64,000 nt of DNA, taken from the NCBI RefSeq assembly GCF_003114835.2, contig NZ_AP025028.1:804001-868000 (forward strand), given 5' to 3'. Below, one piece after another: positions 1-9,090 of the stretch. This DNA is from Leptospira kobayashii. GTDB taxonomy: Bacteria > Spirochaetota > Leptospiria > Leptospirales > Leptospiraceae. The notes beneath the pieces were generated by a model that did no database searches, was not told the origin of the DNA, and saw nothing but the letters and a program-made list of their open reading frames with translations. The position numbers were made by a program, and so were the translations under genes. Numbering within the stretch: position 1 is the first letter of the stretch; each line of letters starts with the position of its first letter.

Positions 1-459
1 GAAAATGAAATTTATAAGTTGTTGCAAAAGGCGATTAAAAGCAAACCCGCTTATAAAAACAAACTTTTGAACGATCAGGATTTGGAAATACTGCGAGGAA
101 GATATAAATTCAATGAAATTGCAGGTATAACAAAAAGGAATATTTTAACGAAGGTTACTTGGTACGGCCCGAGTCCAGGTGCTTACGGCCCGTTGGACCA
201 ATTTTCGTTTTTTGAGGATGGAACTTTTGTTTATACGAAAAAATTATTTGATGAGGGAGCACTTGCGCAAGAATCGTATAGCGGAAGTTATTCTTGGGAG
301 ACCGATAGTAAATTCCAAATTCAGTTCAAAGAAAAATCACCTCTATCCGGGGAGGCGCAAAAGCAAAAATTCCAGAGAGTCAAGTATTCTGAAGGAATAC
401 TTGAAATACAAGGTTTTGAACATTCTTTTTCAGATAGCAGCGATCGATGTTCCGCCTGA
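1..459 (+). CDS. Hypothetical protein, 5' end outside window
   Basis: The frame is open from base 1 (ENEIYKLLQK...), so the gene almost certainly begins upstream. The TTG at 19 is only the first possible start inside the window. The visible 152 residues end at a TGA. The middle part (PLDQFSFFEDGTFVY, then YSGSYSW about 25 residues later) has the alternating pattern of a small beta-barrel or lipocalin-like fold often seen in short spirochaete lipoproteins, but I recognise no named family. No signal peptide can be judged because the N-terminus is missing. Function unknown. Confidence 0.6.
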   Translation, partial: ENEIYKLLQKAIKSKPAYKNKLLNDQDLEILRGRYKFNEIAGITKRNILTKVTWYGPSPGAYGPLDQFSFFEDGTFVYTKKLFDEGALAQESYSGSYSWETDSKFQIQFKEKSPLSGEAQKQKFQRVKYSEGILEIQGFEHSFSDSSDRCSA

Positions 460-495
460 ATGCTCGAAATGACGTAACGTTTGTTATGTTTTATT

Positions 496-509
496 CTCCG
501 TTTTCGGAG
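496..509 (+). terminator. Weak hairpin after the first gene
   Basis: CTCCG and CGGAG form a 5-bp stem with a TTTT loop, 36 bases after the preceding stop codon, followed by GAATTTTATT. The stem is short and the T-run imperfect, so this is only a possible intrinsic terminator. Confidence 0.25.
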
Positions 510-517
510 GAATTTTA

Positions 518-545
518 TTGACAACATATGAAAACAGGTTAATAT
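518..545 (+). promoter_or_regulatory. Candidate sigma-70 promoter of the chemoreceptor gene
   Basis: A perfect -35 box TTGACA (518-523) is followed after 16 bases by TAATAT (540-545), four of six matches to TATAAT. The predicted transcript would start about 20 bases before the ATG at 571. Placement is by eye. Confidence 0.5.
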
Positions 546-553
546 CTGTTTTC
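530..553. promoter_or_regulatory. Inverted repeat over the -10 box (candidate operator)
   Basis: GAAAACAG (530-537) and CTGTTTTC (546-553) are perfect reverse complements separated by 8 bases. The gap contains the candidate -10 hexamer. Perfect 8-bp half-sites with this spacing suit a dimeric repressor that would block RNA polymerase. No regulator gene can be assigned. Confidence 0.4.
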
Positions 554-570
554 TCTTTGGAATATCCGAT

Positions 571-2562
571 ATGAATCGATCCAGCTTAAAAACAATTCTA
601 CTGATTACAATTGCAGCAACTGCGATTCTGCTTACCGTTTGTATTTCGGCATTTGCCTATACTACCGCCACGGAATATGTAAAAGATGCCTACGTAGACG
701 AAATCAAGCAGATTGCAAGGCTTTCCGGTGACAGGGTAGATCAGTTTTTTAAAAACCAGGAGGATTTGGCGGAATTTATTTCTTCCAATCCGGTCGTTAT
801 CAGTGCCGTTGAAACCAGGACTGCAAAAACTCTGAATGAGATCCTTGCCGTTCTTTTTCAGAAAATGAAGGTGTACGAAAATGTTTTCATTTCGACTCCC
901 GAATCCAATCCCTTGATCTTTGCCGATTCCACGGGAAAAGCATTGGGATTTCGTTGGGGGGGACAAAACTTCGACGATAATATAAAACAGACGTTAGCCG
1001 GGAATGTGTTCTTGAGCAAAGTGGGAGCTTCTCCCGTGACGGGAGAGCCTGTTGCTTTACTTACCGTTCCGATCAAAAGAGGAGACAAAGTAATCGCCAT
1101 CCTGGGGCTTTCCTTGTCGCTTTCTTCGGTTACGGGAGAACTTGTTTCGCGTGTTAAAATCGGAACCGACGGATTTATCACAATCACCGGATTTGACGGA
1201 ACAGTGGTTGCTCATCCGGACAAATCCCTGATATTGAAATTTAACGCGAGTAATACGGATTGGGGAAAAAAACTTCTGGCTATGAAATCGGGTGAGTCCA
1301 TGGAGTATTTTTTCAAAAAAGCGAAAATCGCTTCGATCTATAGATTGGAAAACCGTCAGATATCCGTAATGGCTGTTATGTCCAAAGACGATGTGACGAA
1401 TGTAGTAAGGCAGATGTTATTTAAAATTGCGGCTTGCGCGTTTGTTTTTCTGATCATTTCGATTTTTATTATTTATAAATTACTAAATCACAGATTGTTG
1501 CCTTTGCAGGAAGCGAGTCAGTTGTTCAAGTCCATGTCTACGGGCGATCTTACTACCGAACTCAAGATTTATAACAACGATGAGGTGGGAAGCTTAAGCA
1601 AAGATACGAATCTTTTTCTGGAGAGTTTGAGACATTCCATAAATGAGATTCAAAAGATTTCTTATGAATTGGCCTCTTCGGCGGAAGAGCTCTCTTCCAG
1701 TTCGGAAAGTTTTTCTTCCACTGCGCAATCGACGGCAGCTTCCGTGGAAGAGATGTCGGCAACTTTGGAAGAAATCTCCGCAGGAATGGAAAATATTTCC
1801 GGGTCAACGGACAATCAGTATAGAAATGTTTCTGGCTTTAGGGAAAAAATAAAAGAACTTTCATCTAGCATTAATTATGTGGGAGGAGAAATCCAGAATA
1901 CTCTGGACCAAGCCAAATCTATTTCCGAGCAGGCAAAAAAAGGAGAAGAGTCTTTGTCGGGGATGAATCAAATGATTTCCAATATTCTAAAGTCTTCCGG
2001 CGAAATGACAGCCATCGTAGGAATCATCAATGATATTGCGGATCAAACCAGTTTATTGGCATTGAACGCGAGTATCGAAGCGGCAAGGGCAGGAGACGCG
2101 GGAAGAGGATTTGCAGTTGTTGCGGAAGAGATTTCCAAACTTTCGGAAAAAACCGCATCCGCTATCAAATCCATTTCGGCAATGATTTCCAAAAACAGAG
2201 GGGAGTTGGATACCGGTGCGAAAGGGATTCAGTCTTCGACGGAAATGATTCATGCAATCATCAAAAATGTGGAACAAGTCACCGTTGCCATGGACAAACT
2301 GTATTCGATCACCGGCTCTCAACAAAATATCAATCGTGTTGTAACGGATAATGTGCAAACTGTAAGTTCCGAAGCTGAATCGGTGAAATTGGCAACGGAT
2401 GAACAGAAAAAAGCCGTAATGGAAATCAATGACGTGATCAGCCAAATCAACGAACATACGATTAGTACCGCCTCCGGCGCAGAACAGATGTCAGCTTCTG
2501 CAAAAACGCTCTCTCATAATGCGGATAAACTCAGAAGTATAACAGATAAGTTCAAGATATAA
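571..2562 (+). CDS. Methyl-accepting chemotaxis protein
   Basis: Transmembrane chemoreceptor that would signal to CheA/CheW. A first membrane helix (about residues 9-30) and a second (about 283-305) enclose a periplasmic sensor region of about 250 residues with a Cache-like look (ends near [16 protein letters not shown]). A HAMP linker follows, then a long helical signalling domain. The diagnostic hairpin tip is at about 487-520 ([20 protein letters not shown], then [10 protein letters not shown]). Flanking Glu/Gln-Ala/Ser stretches ([26 protein letters not shown]) are likely methylation helices. There is no C-terminal CheR-binding pentapeptide. Its 663 residues are normal for the family. The ligand cannot be predicted. 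The next gene begins at the base after this stop codon. Confidence 0.95.
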   Translation: MNRSSLKTILLITIAATAILLTVCISAFAYTTATEYVKDAYVDEIKQIARLSGDRVDQFFKNQEDLAEFISSNPVVISAVETRTAKTLNEILAVLFQKMKVYENVFISTPESNPLIFADSTGKALGFRWGGQNFDDNIKQTLAGNVFLSKVGASPVTGEPVALLTVPIKRGDKVIAILGLSLSLSSVTGELVSRVKIGTDGFITITGFDGTVVAHPDKSLILKFNASNTDWGKKLLAMKSGESMEYFFKKAKIASIYRLENRQISVMAVMSKDDVTNVVRQMLFKIAACAFVFLIISIFIIYKLLNHRLLPLQEASQLFKSMSTGDLTTELKIYNNDEVGSLSKDTNLFLESLRHSINEIQKISYELASSAEELSSSSESFSSTAQSTAASVEEMSATLEEISAGMENISGSTDNQYRNVSGFREKIKELSSSINYVGGEIQNTLDQAKSISEQAKKGEESLSGMNQMISNILKSSGEMTAIVGIINDIADQTSLLALNASIEAARAGDAGRGFAVVAEEISKLSEKTASAIKSISAMISKNRGELDTGAKGIQSSTEMIHAIIKNVEQVTVAMDKLYSITGSQQNINRVVTDNVQTVSSEAESVKLATDEQKKAVMEINDVISQINEHTISTASGAEQMSASAKTLSHNADKLRSITDKFKI

Positions 2563-3093
2563 GTGAAATCCCTTTCCATCTATCTCGCAGGTCCGGAAGT
2601 ATTTTTGCCGGATGGTTACCAAGTTTTGCAAAATCACAAACGACTTTGCGAATCGAGAGGGTTTGTCGCATTTACTCCATTAGATGGAGAGCTACCTCCC
2701 GAAATGAAAAGAGATCTTTCCATGGCAAAACGGATCTTTGAAGTGAATTGCGAATTGATCCGCAAATCGGATATCATCATTGCCAATTGCAATTTTTTTC
2801 GAGGTGCTTGCACGGATGACGGAACTGCATTCGAAATCGGATACGGGTTTTCCTTGGGAAAAAAGATCTGGGGATACAGAAACAGTTTGGTTCCTTTGCA
2901 TCAAATTACCGCGGAGATTATTCCCACTACGGATCATGATTCCGGTTATAAAATGGATGCAAACGGTTATCTGCTCAATGAGGATTTCGGGAATGCGATC
3001 AATCTGATGCTGGAATTTTCCATCTCGCAGTCTGGCGGTAAACTAATATTAGGTGGACTGACGGAAGTTCTGAACGAACTGGCTGGATCATAA
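2563..3093 (+). CDS. Nucleoside 2-deoxyribosyltransferase family protein
   Basis: A 176-residue protein of the nucleoside 2-deoxyribosyltransferase fold, which cleaves or exchanges the base of deoxynucleosides in nucleotide salvage. The N-terminal YLAGPEVF matches the family's first nucleotide-binding strand. The second half has the signature ANCNFFRGACTDDGTAFEIGYG (shown in part), where the Glu of TAFEIGY is the expected nucleophile. The start is GTG at 2563, directly after the chemoreceptor TAA and with no clear ribosome-binding site, which suggests translational coupling. Substrate specificity is not readable. A related hydrolase role is possible. Confidence 0.85.
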   Translation: MKSLSIYLAGPEVFLPDGYQVLQNHKRLCESRGFVAFTPLDGELPPEMKRDLSMAKRIFEVNCELIRKSDIIIANCNFFRGACTDDGTAFEIGYGFSLGKKIWGYRNSLVPLHQITAEIIPTTDHDSGYKMDANGYLLNEDFGNAINLMLEFSISQSGGKLILGGLTEVLNELAGS

Positions 3094-3123
3094 GATCGCT
3101 CTGTCCAGAACTTACGTTTACGA

Positions 3124-4581
3124 TTATGTAATTCCACCCAAACAAATATATTTTGTTACTGTATAATCATCCATCCCGTATTTGGAACCTTCCCGGCCCA
3201 TTCCTGAAAACTTCACTCCTCCGAAAGGAACTTGCTCCGAGGAGATAACTCCTTCGTTGACACCCACCATTCCGCATTCCAGGTTTTCCGTCATCCGGAA
3301 GATACGGGAGATGTCTCTCGTATAAACATAGGAAGCGAGTCCGAATTCGGTATCATTTGCTTTTGCGATTGCATCTTCTTCGGAAGAAAATGTCATAATC
3401 GAAGATACCGGACCGAACGTTTCTTCTTTGAAAACCAACATATCTTTGTTGATCGGAAATAAAACGGTCGGCTCGTAAAAATTGCCGCCAAGCAGGTGTT
3501 TTTTGCCGCCCGTGAGAATTTTTGCGCCTTGGGAAACCGCATCCTGTACATGAGCTTCCACTTTTTTTAATGCGGCTTCGCTGATCAACGGACCTTGCTC
3601 TACACCCGGCTCCAAACCGGATCCGACTTTTAACTTGGCCGCTTCCTTGGACAGTCTGGTCGCAAATTCTTCCGCAATCGAATCCTGAACCAGGAAACGG
3701 TTCACGCATATACAAGTTTGTCCCGTATTTCTATATTTTGATAACATGGCTCCTTTGATAGCTTCATCCATATCCGCATCTTCAAATACGATGAAAGGAG
3801 CATTCCCACCTAACTCAAGTGAGAGTTTTTTTAGAGTGGGTGCCGATTTTTCCATGAGATATTGTCCCGTTTTTGTAGAACCTGTGAAACTGAGCTTTCG
3901 AACATCTTTATTTTGCAATAGGGATTCTCCGATGGCAAAGGGATCGCCTGTCACCAAATTCCAAACTCCTTTGGGAATCCCTGCTCTTTCTCCCAATACG
4001 GCAAGCGCCAAAGCTGAGTAAGGTGTTAGTTCCGAGGGTTTGGATACTACAGTGTTGCCTGCGGCAAGTGCCGGTGCGATTTTTCGTGCGAGCATTGCCG
4101 TAGGAAAATTCCAAGGAGTGATCGTCGCCACCACTCCGATCGGTCCTTTGGAAACGAAAACGCGGGTGTCCGTTCTGTGAGAAGGAATGATATCTCCGTA
4201 AGTACGTTTCGCCTCTTCCGAAAACCATTCGAGATACGAAGCCGCATAAACGATTTCTCCTCTGGATTCTGCGATGGGCTTTCCTTGTTCCAAAGTCATG
4301 ATTTCCGCAAGGTCTTCTTTGTTTTCCAAAATAAGCCGGAACCATTCGTATAAAATATTCGATCTTTCCTTTGCGGTTTTTTTTCTCCAGGAAGGGAAGG
4401 TTTCTTTGGCCGCTTGGATGGCGCGATCCGTTTCCTTCTTTCCCGATTTGGGAACGGTTCCTAGGATTTCAAGAGAAGCGGGATTCTTTACGGTTAAAGT
4501 TTCTTTCGAATCCGCATCTATCCAATCGCCGCCGATGTAATTTTTGTTTTTAAAGAGAGATTTGTCCCGGATGGATTTCAT
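3124..4581 (-). CDS. gabD: NAD(P)-dependent succinate-semialdehyde dehydrogenase
   Basis: Aldehyde dehydrogenase superfamily member of 485 residues, the normal length. Key residues are in place: N158 in TPWNF, K181 in SKPSE (cofactor binding), the FTGSTKTG cofactor loop (232-239), general base E256 in LELGGNAPF and nucleophile C290 in [11 protein letters not shown]. The sequence [20 protein letters not shown] and the C-terminal [15 protein letters not shown] are typical of GabD-type succinate-semialdehyde dehydrogenases, which oxidise succinate semialdehyde to succinate in GABA or polyamine breakdown. A neighbouring aldehyde substrate cannot be excluded. It is divergent from the PotD-like lipoprotein gene across 122 bp, which fits polyamine-related metabolism, though this link is inferred. 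Confidence 0.9.
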   Translation of the reverse strand: MKSIRDKSLFKNKNYIGGDWIDADSKETLTVKNPASLEILGTVPKSGKKETDRAIQAAKETFPSWRKKTAKERSNILYEWFRLILENKEDLAEIMTLEQGKPIAESRGEIVYAASYLEWFSEEAKRTYGDIIPSHRTDTRVFVSKGPIGVVATITPWNFPTAMLARKIAPALAAGNTVVSKPSELTPYSALALAVLGERAGIPKGVWNLVTGDPFAIGESLLQNKDVRKLSFTGSTKTGQYLMEKSAPTLKKLSLELGGNAPFIVFEDADMDEAIKGAMLSKYRNTGQTCICVNRFLVQDSIAEEFATRLSKEAAKLKVGSGLEPGVEQGPLISEAALKKVEAHVQDAVSQGAKILTGGKKHLLGGNFYEPTVLFPINKDMLVFKEETFGPVSSIMTFSSEEDAIAKANDTEFGLASYVYTRDISRIFRMTENLECGMVGVNEGVISSEQVPFGGVKFSGMGREGSKYGMDDYTVTKYICLGGIT

Positions 4582-4703
4582 AAAGATTGATTGTTATACT
4601 TTTCATGGAAAATTCACAGCTTTTTTTTAAAAGGCTTGGAATAAGGACAGTTTGCCTTAGATTTGTTTCCATACAAAAATAGAACCATCAGGAGAGAAAG
4701 GAC

Positions 4704-5867
4704 ATGAAAAGAAATTATATTATCATATCTTCCGTCGCGGTTTTGGCTTTTGGCCTAACGGCTGCTTGTGGAAAAAAAGAATCCAAGCTGATCGAGATAG
4801 GACCTTTGGAAGGAGAAGTTTCCATTATTGCCTGGCCAGGTTATATCGAAAGGGGAGAAACCGACAAATCTTATGATTGGGTTACCGGTTTTGAAAAAGA
4901 AACCGGATGTAAGTTGAACATTAAAACGGCAGCTACTTCGGATGAAATGATCGCACTTATGAATGAGGGTGGTTATGATTTGGTTACCGCTTCCGGAGAT
5001 GCTTCTCTTCGTTTGGTGGCAAGTGGAAAAGTGCAAGAGATCAATATCGACTTGGTTCCCAGTTGGAAATCGGTGGATTCTCGTTTGCAAAATGCAGCCT
5101 GGCACACTGTGGAAGGAAAACATTACGGAGTTCCCTATCAATGGGGACCTAACGTTCTTATGTACAATACCAAAATTTTTAAAACGGCCCCTTCCAGCTG
5201 GACTGTGGTATTTGAAGAACAAAAACTTCCCGATGGCAAATCCAATAAGAACAGAATACAAGCGTTTGACGGCCCAATTTATATCGCTGATGCCGCACTC
5301 TTTTTGAAACATACGAAACCGGAACTGGGAATCACCGATCCGTATGAATTGGATGAAAAACAATACGGAGCAGTGATTGATTTACTGAAAAAACAAAGAC
5401 AACTTGTTCCTAAATATTGGCATGATGCGATGGTGCAAGTGGATGATTTCAAAAAAGGAAATCTGGTAGCTTCTTCCACATGGCCTTTCCAGGTAAATAT
5501 GCTCGCCGGTGAAAAACAACCTGTTTCCTCCGTGATTCCCGTAGAAGGTGCAACAGGTTGGGCGGACACAACTATGCTTCATATAGATTCGAAACATATA
5601 AACTGCGCTTACAAATGGTTGGAACATTCCATCAGTTTGAAATTACAAGGAGACTTGGCTTCCTGGTTCGGTTCCGTTCCTTCGGTTCCGGCTGCTTGCA
5701 AAGGAAACACTTTGTTAGGTGAGAACGGCTGTTCGATCAACGGCTTTAATAATTTCGAAAAGATTTCTTTCTGGCGAACCCCCGTATCAAATTGTTCCGG
5801 CGGAAGGAAATGTGTCCCATATAAAAAATGGGCGGAAGATTTTATATCTATCATTGGAAGTAGATAA
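4704..5867 (+). CDS. PotD-like ABC transporter substrate-binding lipoprotein
   Basis: A 387-residue extracytoplasmic solute-binding protein. The N-terminus has a lipoprotein signal ending in LTAAC with lipidated C22. The mature part begins with VSIIAWPGYIERG, the opening strand of the spermidine/putrescine-binding family, and contains GYDLVTASGDASLRLVASG and YGVPYQWGPNVLMYNT, both typical of PotD/YdcS-like proteins. A good ribosome-binding site (aggagagaaagg) precedes the ATG. No permease or ATPase gene is adjacent, so the transporter partners lie elsewhere or the protein acts as a scavenging or sensory binder. It probably heads a run with the next three genes. The polyamine ligand is inferred from family resemblance. 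Confidence 0.88.
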   Translation: MKRNYIIISSVAVLAFGLTAACGKKESKLIEIGPLEGEVSIIAWPGYIERGETDKSYDWVTGFEKETGCKLNIKTAATSDEMIALMNEGGYDLVTASGDASLRLVASGKVQEINIDLVPSWKSVDSRLQNAAWHTVEGKHYGVPYQWGPNVLMYNTKIFKTAPSSWTVVFEEQKLPDGKSNKNRIQAFDGPIYIADAALFLKHTKPELGITDPYELDEKQYGAVIDLLKKQRQLVPKYWHDAMVQVDDFKKGNLVASSTWPFQVNMLAGEKQPVSSVIPVEGATGWADTTMLHIDSKHINCAYKWLEHSISLKLQGDLASWFGSVPSVPAACKGNTLLGENGCSINGFNNFEKISFWRTPVSNCSGGRKCVPYKKWAEDFISIIGSR

Positions 5868-5906
5868 TCGGGATCTGCGGATGATCGGGCGAAGGATAGT
5901 CAAATC

Positions 5907-6455
5907 ATGAAGAGAATTGCGGTGTTTTGCGGATCAAATTTCGGAACAGATCCCGAATTCGGAGAAGCTTCCGACCATTTAGCAAGAGTTATGGTGGATA
6001 AAAACATCGGACTTGTTTACGGAGGGGGAAGCGGCGGTCTGATGGGAAGGATTGCCGACGAGGTATTGAGATTGGGAGGGGAAGCGATCGGCGTTATTCC
6101 TCATAAACTGATAAAGAAGGAAATCGCGCACAATCGCCTAACAGAGTTATTCGTAGTTGAGACCATGCATGAAAGAAAAGCAAAAATGGCCGAATTGTCC
6201 GACGGTTTTGTCGCAATGGCGGGCGGCATAGGAACTTTGGAAGAGATCGTCGAAGTATTTACCTGGAGCCAATTGGAATACCACAACAAGCCGTGCGCTT
6301 TTTTGAATACTAACGGGTATTATGATACTCTGCTTCGTTTTCTGGACGAGATGGTTCTTAAAAAATTTTTAAACCCGATACAAAAAGAGAAGTTAATCGT
6401 AAGTAAGAACCCCTCGGCTCTTCTTGAAAAAATGTTGCTGTCGGAAAAAGGCTAA
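5907..6455 (+). CDS. LOG-family (TIGR00730-type) nucleotide phosphoribohydrolase
   Basis: A 182-residue Rossmann-like protein of the LONELY GUY family, which hydrolyses nucleoside 5'-monophosphates (cytokinin ribotides or AMP-like substrates) to base plus ribose phosphate. Visible hallmarks are the N-terminal CGSNFGTDPEF, YGGGSGGLMGRIADEV, MHERKAKM (substrate-phosphate Arg) and AGGIGTLEE, the catalytic motif. The usual form of that motif is PGGxGTxxE. Here the first Pro is Ala, while the Gly, Thr and catalytic Glu remain. It lies 39 bases after the PotD-like gene, with aagga upstream of the ATG. Confidence 0.88.
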   Translation: MKRIAVFCGSNFGTDPEFGEASDHLARVMVDKNIGLVYGGGSGGLMGRIADEVLRLGGEAIGVIPHKLIKKEIAHNRLTELFVVETMHERKAKMAELSDGFVAMAGGIGTLEEIVEVFTWSQLEYHNKPCAFLNTNGYYDTLLRFLDEMVLKKFLNPIQKEKLIVSKNPSALLEKMLLSEKG

Positions 6456-6477
6456 ACGCAAACTACATATTATATTT

Positions 6478-6969
6478 ATGATTACCCGAGAATACTGCCT
6501 TACTTTATCCGGATACAATATCTGGCAAAATCGGAATTTGTATTCCATTCTTTCTTCTATGGAAGAAGCTGAATGGAAAAAAGATCATGGTGTTTTTTTC
6601 AAATCTTTGCAAGGCACTTTAAATCATCTTCTATACAGTGATCGTGTCTGGTTGGATCGTTTTTACAAAAAAGAAGTCAGCTTAAAAGATCCGAAAGTGA
6701 TTCTTGCCGAATCAATCGCGGATTGGACGGAAGCAAGAAAAAAGCTGGATGAAGAAATTCATACTTGGATTTCCGGACTTACGAATGATTGGCTTGCGAA
6801 AGATTTGGCTTATTTCAGTTATGCTTATAATAAGGAATTGGTCAAACCCGCTTGGTTGCTTGTGACTCATTTGTTTAACCACCAAACACATCATAGAAGC
6901 CAAGCAACTTCCGTATTGAATCAAATAGGTCTGAATTACGGTGTGACCGATTTACCTATGTTGCCTTAA
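6478..6969 (+). CDS. DinB-fold protein
   Basis: A 163-residue four-helix DinB-type protein. The family binds a divalent metal through three His residues. Candidates here are the His of TLNHLLYSDRVWLDRF and two in LFNHQTHHRSQATSVL. I start it at the ATG at 6478, because translation from the upstream TTG (6424) would overlap the end of the previous gene and add an unrelated basic Cys-rich stretch. DinB-like proteins are often thiol-dependent transferases or of unknown function. Nothing here points to a specific substrate. It is likely co-transcribed with the genes on both sides. Confidence 0.82.
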   Translation: MITREYCLTLSGYNIWQNRNLYSILSSMEEAEWKKDHGVFFKSLQGTLNHLLYSDRVWLDRFYKKEVSLKDPKVILAESIADWTEARKKLDEEIHTWISGLTNDWLAKDLAYFSYAYNKELVKPAWLLVTHLFNHQTHHRSQATSVLNQIGLNYGVTDLPMLP

Positions 6970-6979
6970 ACGAAATATC

Positions 6980-7699
6980 ATGACAAACATCATTTCCATA
7001 GGCGATATTCACGGCAGATCAGTTTGGAAAAATATAAATCCTGCCGAGTTTGAAAAAATCGTATTTGTAGGTGACTACGTTGATTCTTACGATCTTTCGG
7101 ACGAAGAAATCATTCAGAACCTGGAAGAAATCATTCGGTTCAAATTGACGAACTTGGATAAGGTGGTTCTTCTTTTGGGGAATCACGATCTGATGTATTT
7201 ATATCCGAAAGTTCCCAATTTCTTTATGGGCGGGTATAGAAATAGTTATGCTAAACCATTACAGTCGATATTTCTAAATTCGGTTTCTTTATTTCAGATC
7301 GCATATCAATACGATCATTTTCTTTGGACCCATGCGGGAGTGAATCGCGGTTGGTATGAAGCCAATCTAAAGACTATAGAAGGGATTCAAAAGGAAAATA
7401 ACATTCAAAATTTCGGTGCGAATGTATTGTCTGTTATGTGGGAAAAGGGATTTATCAACGAATTGGCTTCGATCGGGCCCATTCGGGGGGGTAGGGAGAG
7501 ATACGGCGGTATTTTTTGGTCCGATTATATGGAAAATTTGGATTCTGAAAACGGTGCTTTTTTGCCGGGATTCCACCAAATCGTCGGTCATTCCCGTCTT
7601 CCGGATATAGAAACTCTCAGATCTTTGGACGGGCATTCTTCCGTCACTCACATCGATTGTTTGGACCGAAGAACTAAATTTTATCAAATAGAGATTTGA
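6980..7699 (+). CDS. Calcineurin-like metallophosphoesterase
   Basis: A 239-residue phosphoesterase with the complete dinuclear-metal motif series: GDIHGR near residue 8, GDYVD near 30, GNHD near 65, THAGVNRG near 118 and GHS near 200. The order and spacing match the protein-serine/threonine phosphatase and Ap4A-hydrolase-like branch of the superfamily. It has no signal peptide, so it is cytoplasmic. It starts 10 bases after the DinB-fold gene and is probably the last member of that run. It converges on rocD with only 3 bases between the stop codons. The substrate is unknown. Confidence 0.88.
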   Translation: MTNIISIGDIHGRSVWKNINPAEFEKIVFVGDYVDSYDLSDEEIIQNLEEIIRFKLTNLDKVVLLLGNHDLMYLYPKVPNFFMGGYRNSYAKPLQSIFLNSVSLFQIAYQYDHFLWTHAGVNRGWYEANLKTIEGIQKENNIQNFGANVLSVMWEKGFINELASIGPIRGGRERYGGIFWSDYMENLDSENGAFLPGFHQIVGHSRLPDIETLRSLDGHSSVTHIDCLDRRTKFYQIEI

Positions 7700-7702
7700 T
7701 TC

Positions 7703-8896
7703 TTATTTCAAAACTTTTTCAAATCCTTCCACAGCAAAATCAATCTCTTCTTTGGTGATAACAAGCGGAGGAGTAAATCGGATCACAGTATCATGGGTAT
7801 CTTTGCACAGGATTCCTTCTTCGGCAAGTTTGAGGCAGATGGAGCGGGCGGAAACAGTCAGTTCGATCCCGATCAAAAGCCCCATTCCCCGCACATCTTT
7901 GATCAGAGGTGAATTGATCTTTTTGAACTTTTCCAAAGCATAAATCCCCAATTCTTTCGATTTGGAAATCAAATCTTCTTCGAGTAATATCTCTAATGCT
8001 TGTTTTGCGATAGCACATCCGAAAGGATTTCCCCCGAATGTGCTACCGTGGCTCCCCGGTTCCATCAGTTCCAGGATATGTTTGTCTCCTAGGACAGCTG
8101 AGATGGGATAATACCCTCCGCTGAGGGCTTTCCCGATTGTGATCAAATCCGGTCTTACCGATTCCTTTTCAAAACAGAATCTTTCCCCGGTTCTTCCTAG
8201 TCCCGTTTGGATTTCATCTGCGATAAACAGAATATTTGCTTTTTTGCAAATGGACTCGACTGATTTTAAATAAGTGTCGGGTGGAATGAGAACACCTGCT
8301 TCCGCTTGGATGGGTTCAACAAGAAAAGCTACTGTATTTTTGGTAATCGCTTTTTCCAAAGCGGAAGGATCACCGAAAGGGATGATTTTAAATCCGGGAG
8401 TAAAGGGGCCAAAATCTTTTTTATAGGCTTCTTCCGAAGAAAAGGAAATCAATGTAGTCGTTCTGCCGTGGAAATTATTTTCGCAAACGATGATTTCCGC
8501 CTTATCCTTTTCGATTCCTTTGGTGCGATACCCCCAACGTCTTGCGATTTTAATCGCTGTTTCTACCGCTTCGGCACCCGAATTCATCAGCAAAAACATA
8601 TCTTTTCCACTAAATCGATGTAATGTTTCGTATAACAGCGGTAATTTGGTATTACGGAAAGCTCTTGACGTTAAACTCAGTGTTTTAGCCTGGGTTTCTA
8701 CGACCTTTATGAGTTTGGGATGGCAGTGTCCCTGGTTCAGAGCGGAGTAGGAGGCAAGGCAATCCAGATATTTATTGCCCAGTATATCCCAAACCCATGT
8801 TCCTTCGCCTTTTTCCAGAACTATATCCAGTGGAAGGTAATTGGGAGCACCGAAGGATGATTCCAATTCTAAAAAATGAGCAATAGATTCGGTCAT
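7703..8896 (-). CDS. rocD: Ornithine--oxo-acid aminotransferase
   Basis: A class III PLP-dependent aminotransferase of 397 residues that converts ornithine plus 2-oxoglutarate to glutamate semialdehyde plus glutamate. The N-terminal GAPNYLPLDIVLEKGEG and CLASYSALNQGHCHP are highly characteristic of ornithine aminotransferase rather than acetylornithine aminotransferase. D227 in FIADEIQTGLGR contacts the PLP ring nitrogen, and K256 in TIGKALSGGYYP is the Schiff-base lysine. Length and motif spacing are normal. It converges with the metallophosphoesterase gene, and its AT-rich upstream region is shared with the divergent PilZ-like gene. Confidence 0.93.
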   Translation of the reverse strand: MTESIAHFLELESSFGAPNYLPLDIVLEKGEGTWVWDILGNKYLDCLASYSALNQGHCHPKLIKVVETQAKTLSLTSRAFRNTKLPLLYETLHRFSGKDMFLLMNSGAEAVETAIKIARRWGYRTKGIEKDKAEIIVCENNFHGRTTTLISFSSEEAYKKDFGPFTPGFKIIPFGDPSALEKAITKNTVAFLVEPIQAEAGVLIPPDTYLKSVESICKKANILFIADEIQTGLGRTGERFCFEKESVRPDLITIGKALSGGYYPISAVLGDKHILELMEPGSHGSTFGGNPFGCAIAKQALEILLEEDLISKSKELGIYALEKFKKINSPLIKDVRGMGLLIGIELTVSARSICLKLAEEGILCKDTHDTVIRFTPPLVITKEEIDFAVEGFEKVLK

Positions 8897-9018
8897 AGAT
8901 ACAAATAATTTGTTAAATCGATAATAGGAAATGTTTATTTTAAAGTTTATATGAAAGTTTGATTACGAAAAAAATAAATAAAATGTTAAATCGTTTTTAT
9001 CGTAAAATATGAAATTTA

Positions 9019-9024
9019 TTGACA
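9019..9024 (+). promoter_or_regulatory. Isolated consensus -35 box in the rocD/PilZ-like spacer
   Basis: The 194-bp, very AT-rich spacer between two divergent genes contains one perfect TTGACA facing the PilZ-like gene at 9091. The best -10-like hexamers (CATTAA, ATTAAT) lie at long spacings of 19-20 bases, so the promoter assignment is weak. I see nothing else distinct in this spacer. Confidence 0.25.
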
Positions 9025-9090
9025 AGGGAGGGTCGTTTAAAACCATTAATATATTAAGTTTTTAGAATATATTTCGTCTCCTATATAAAA

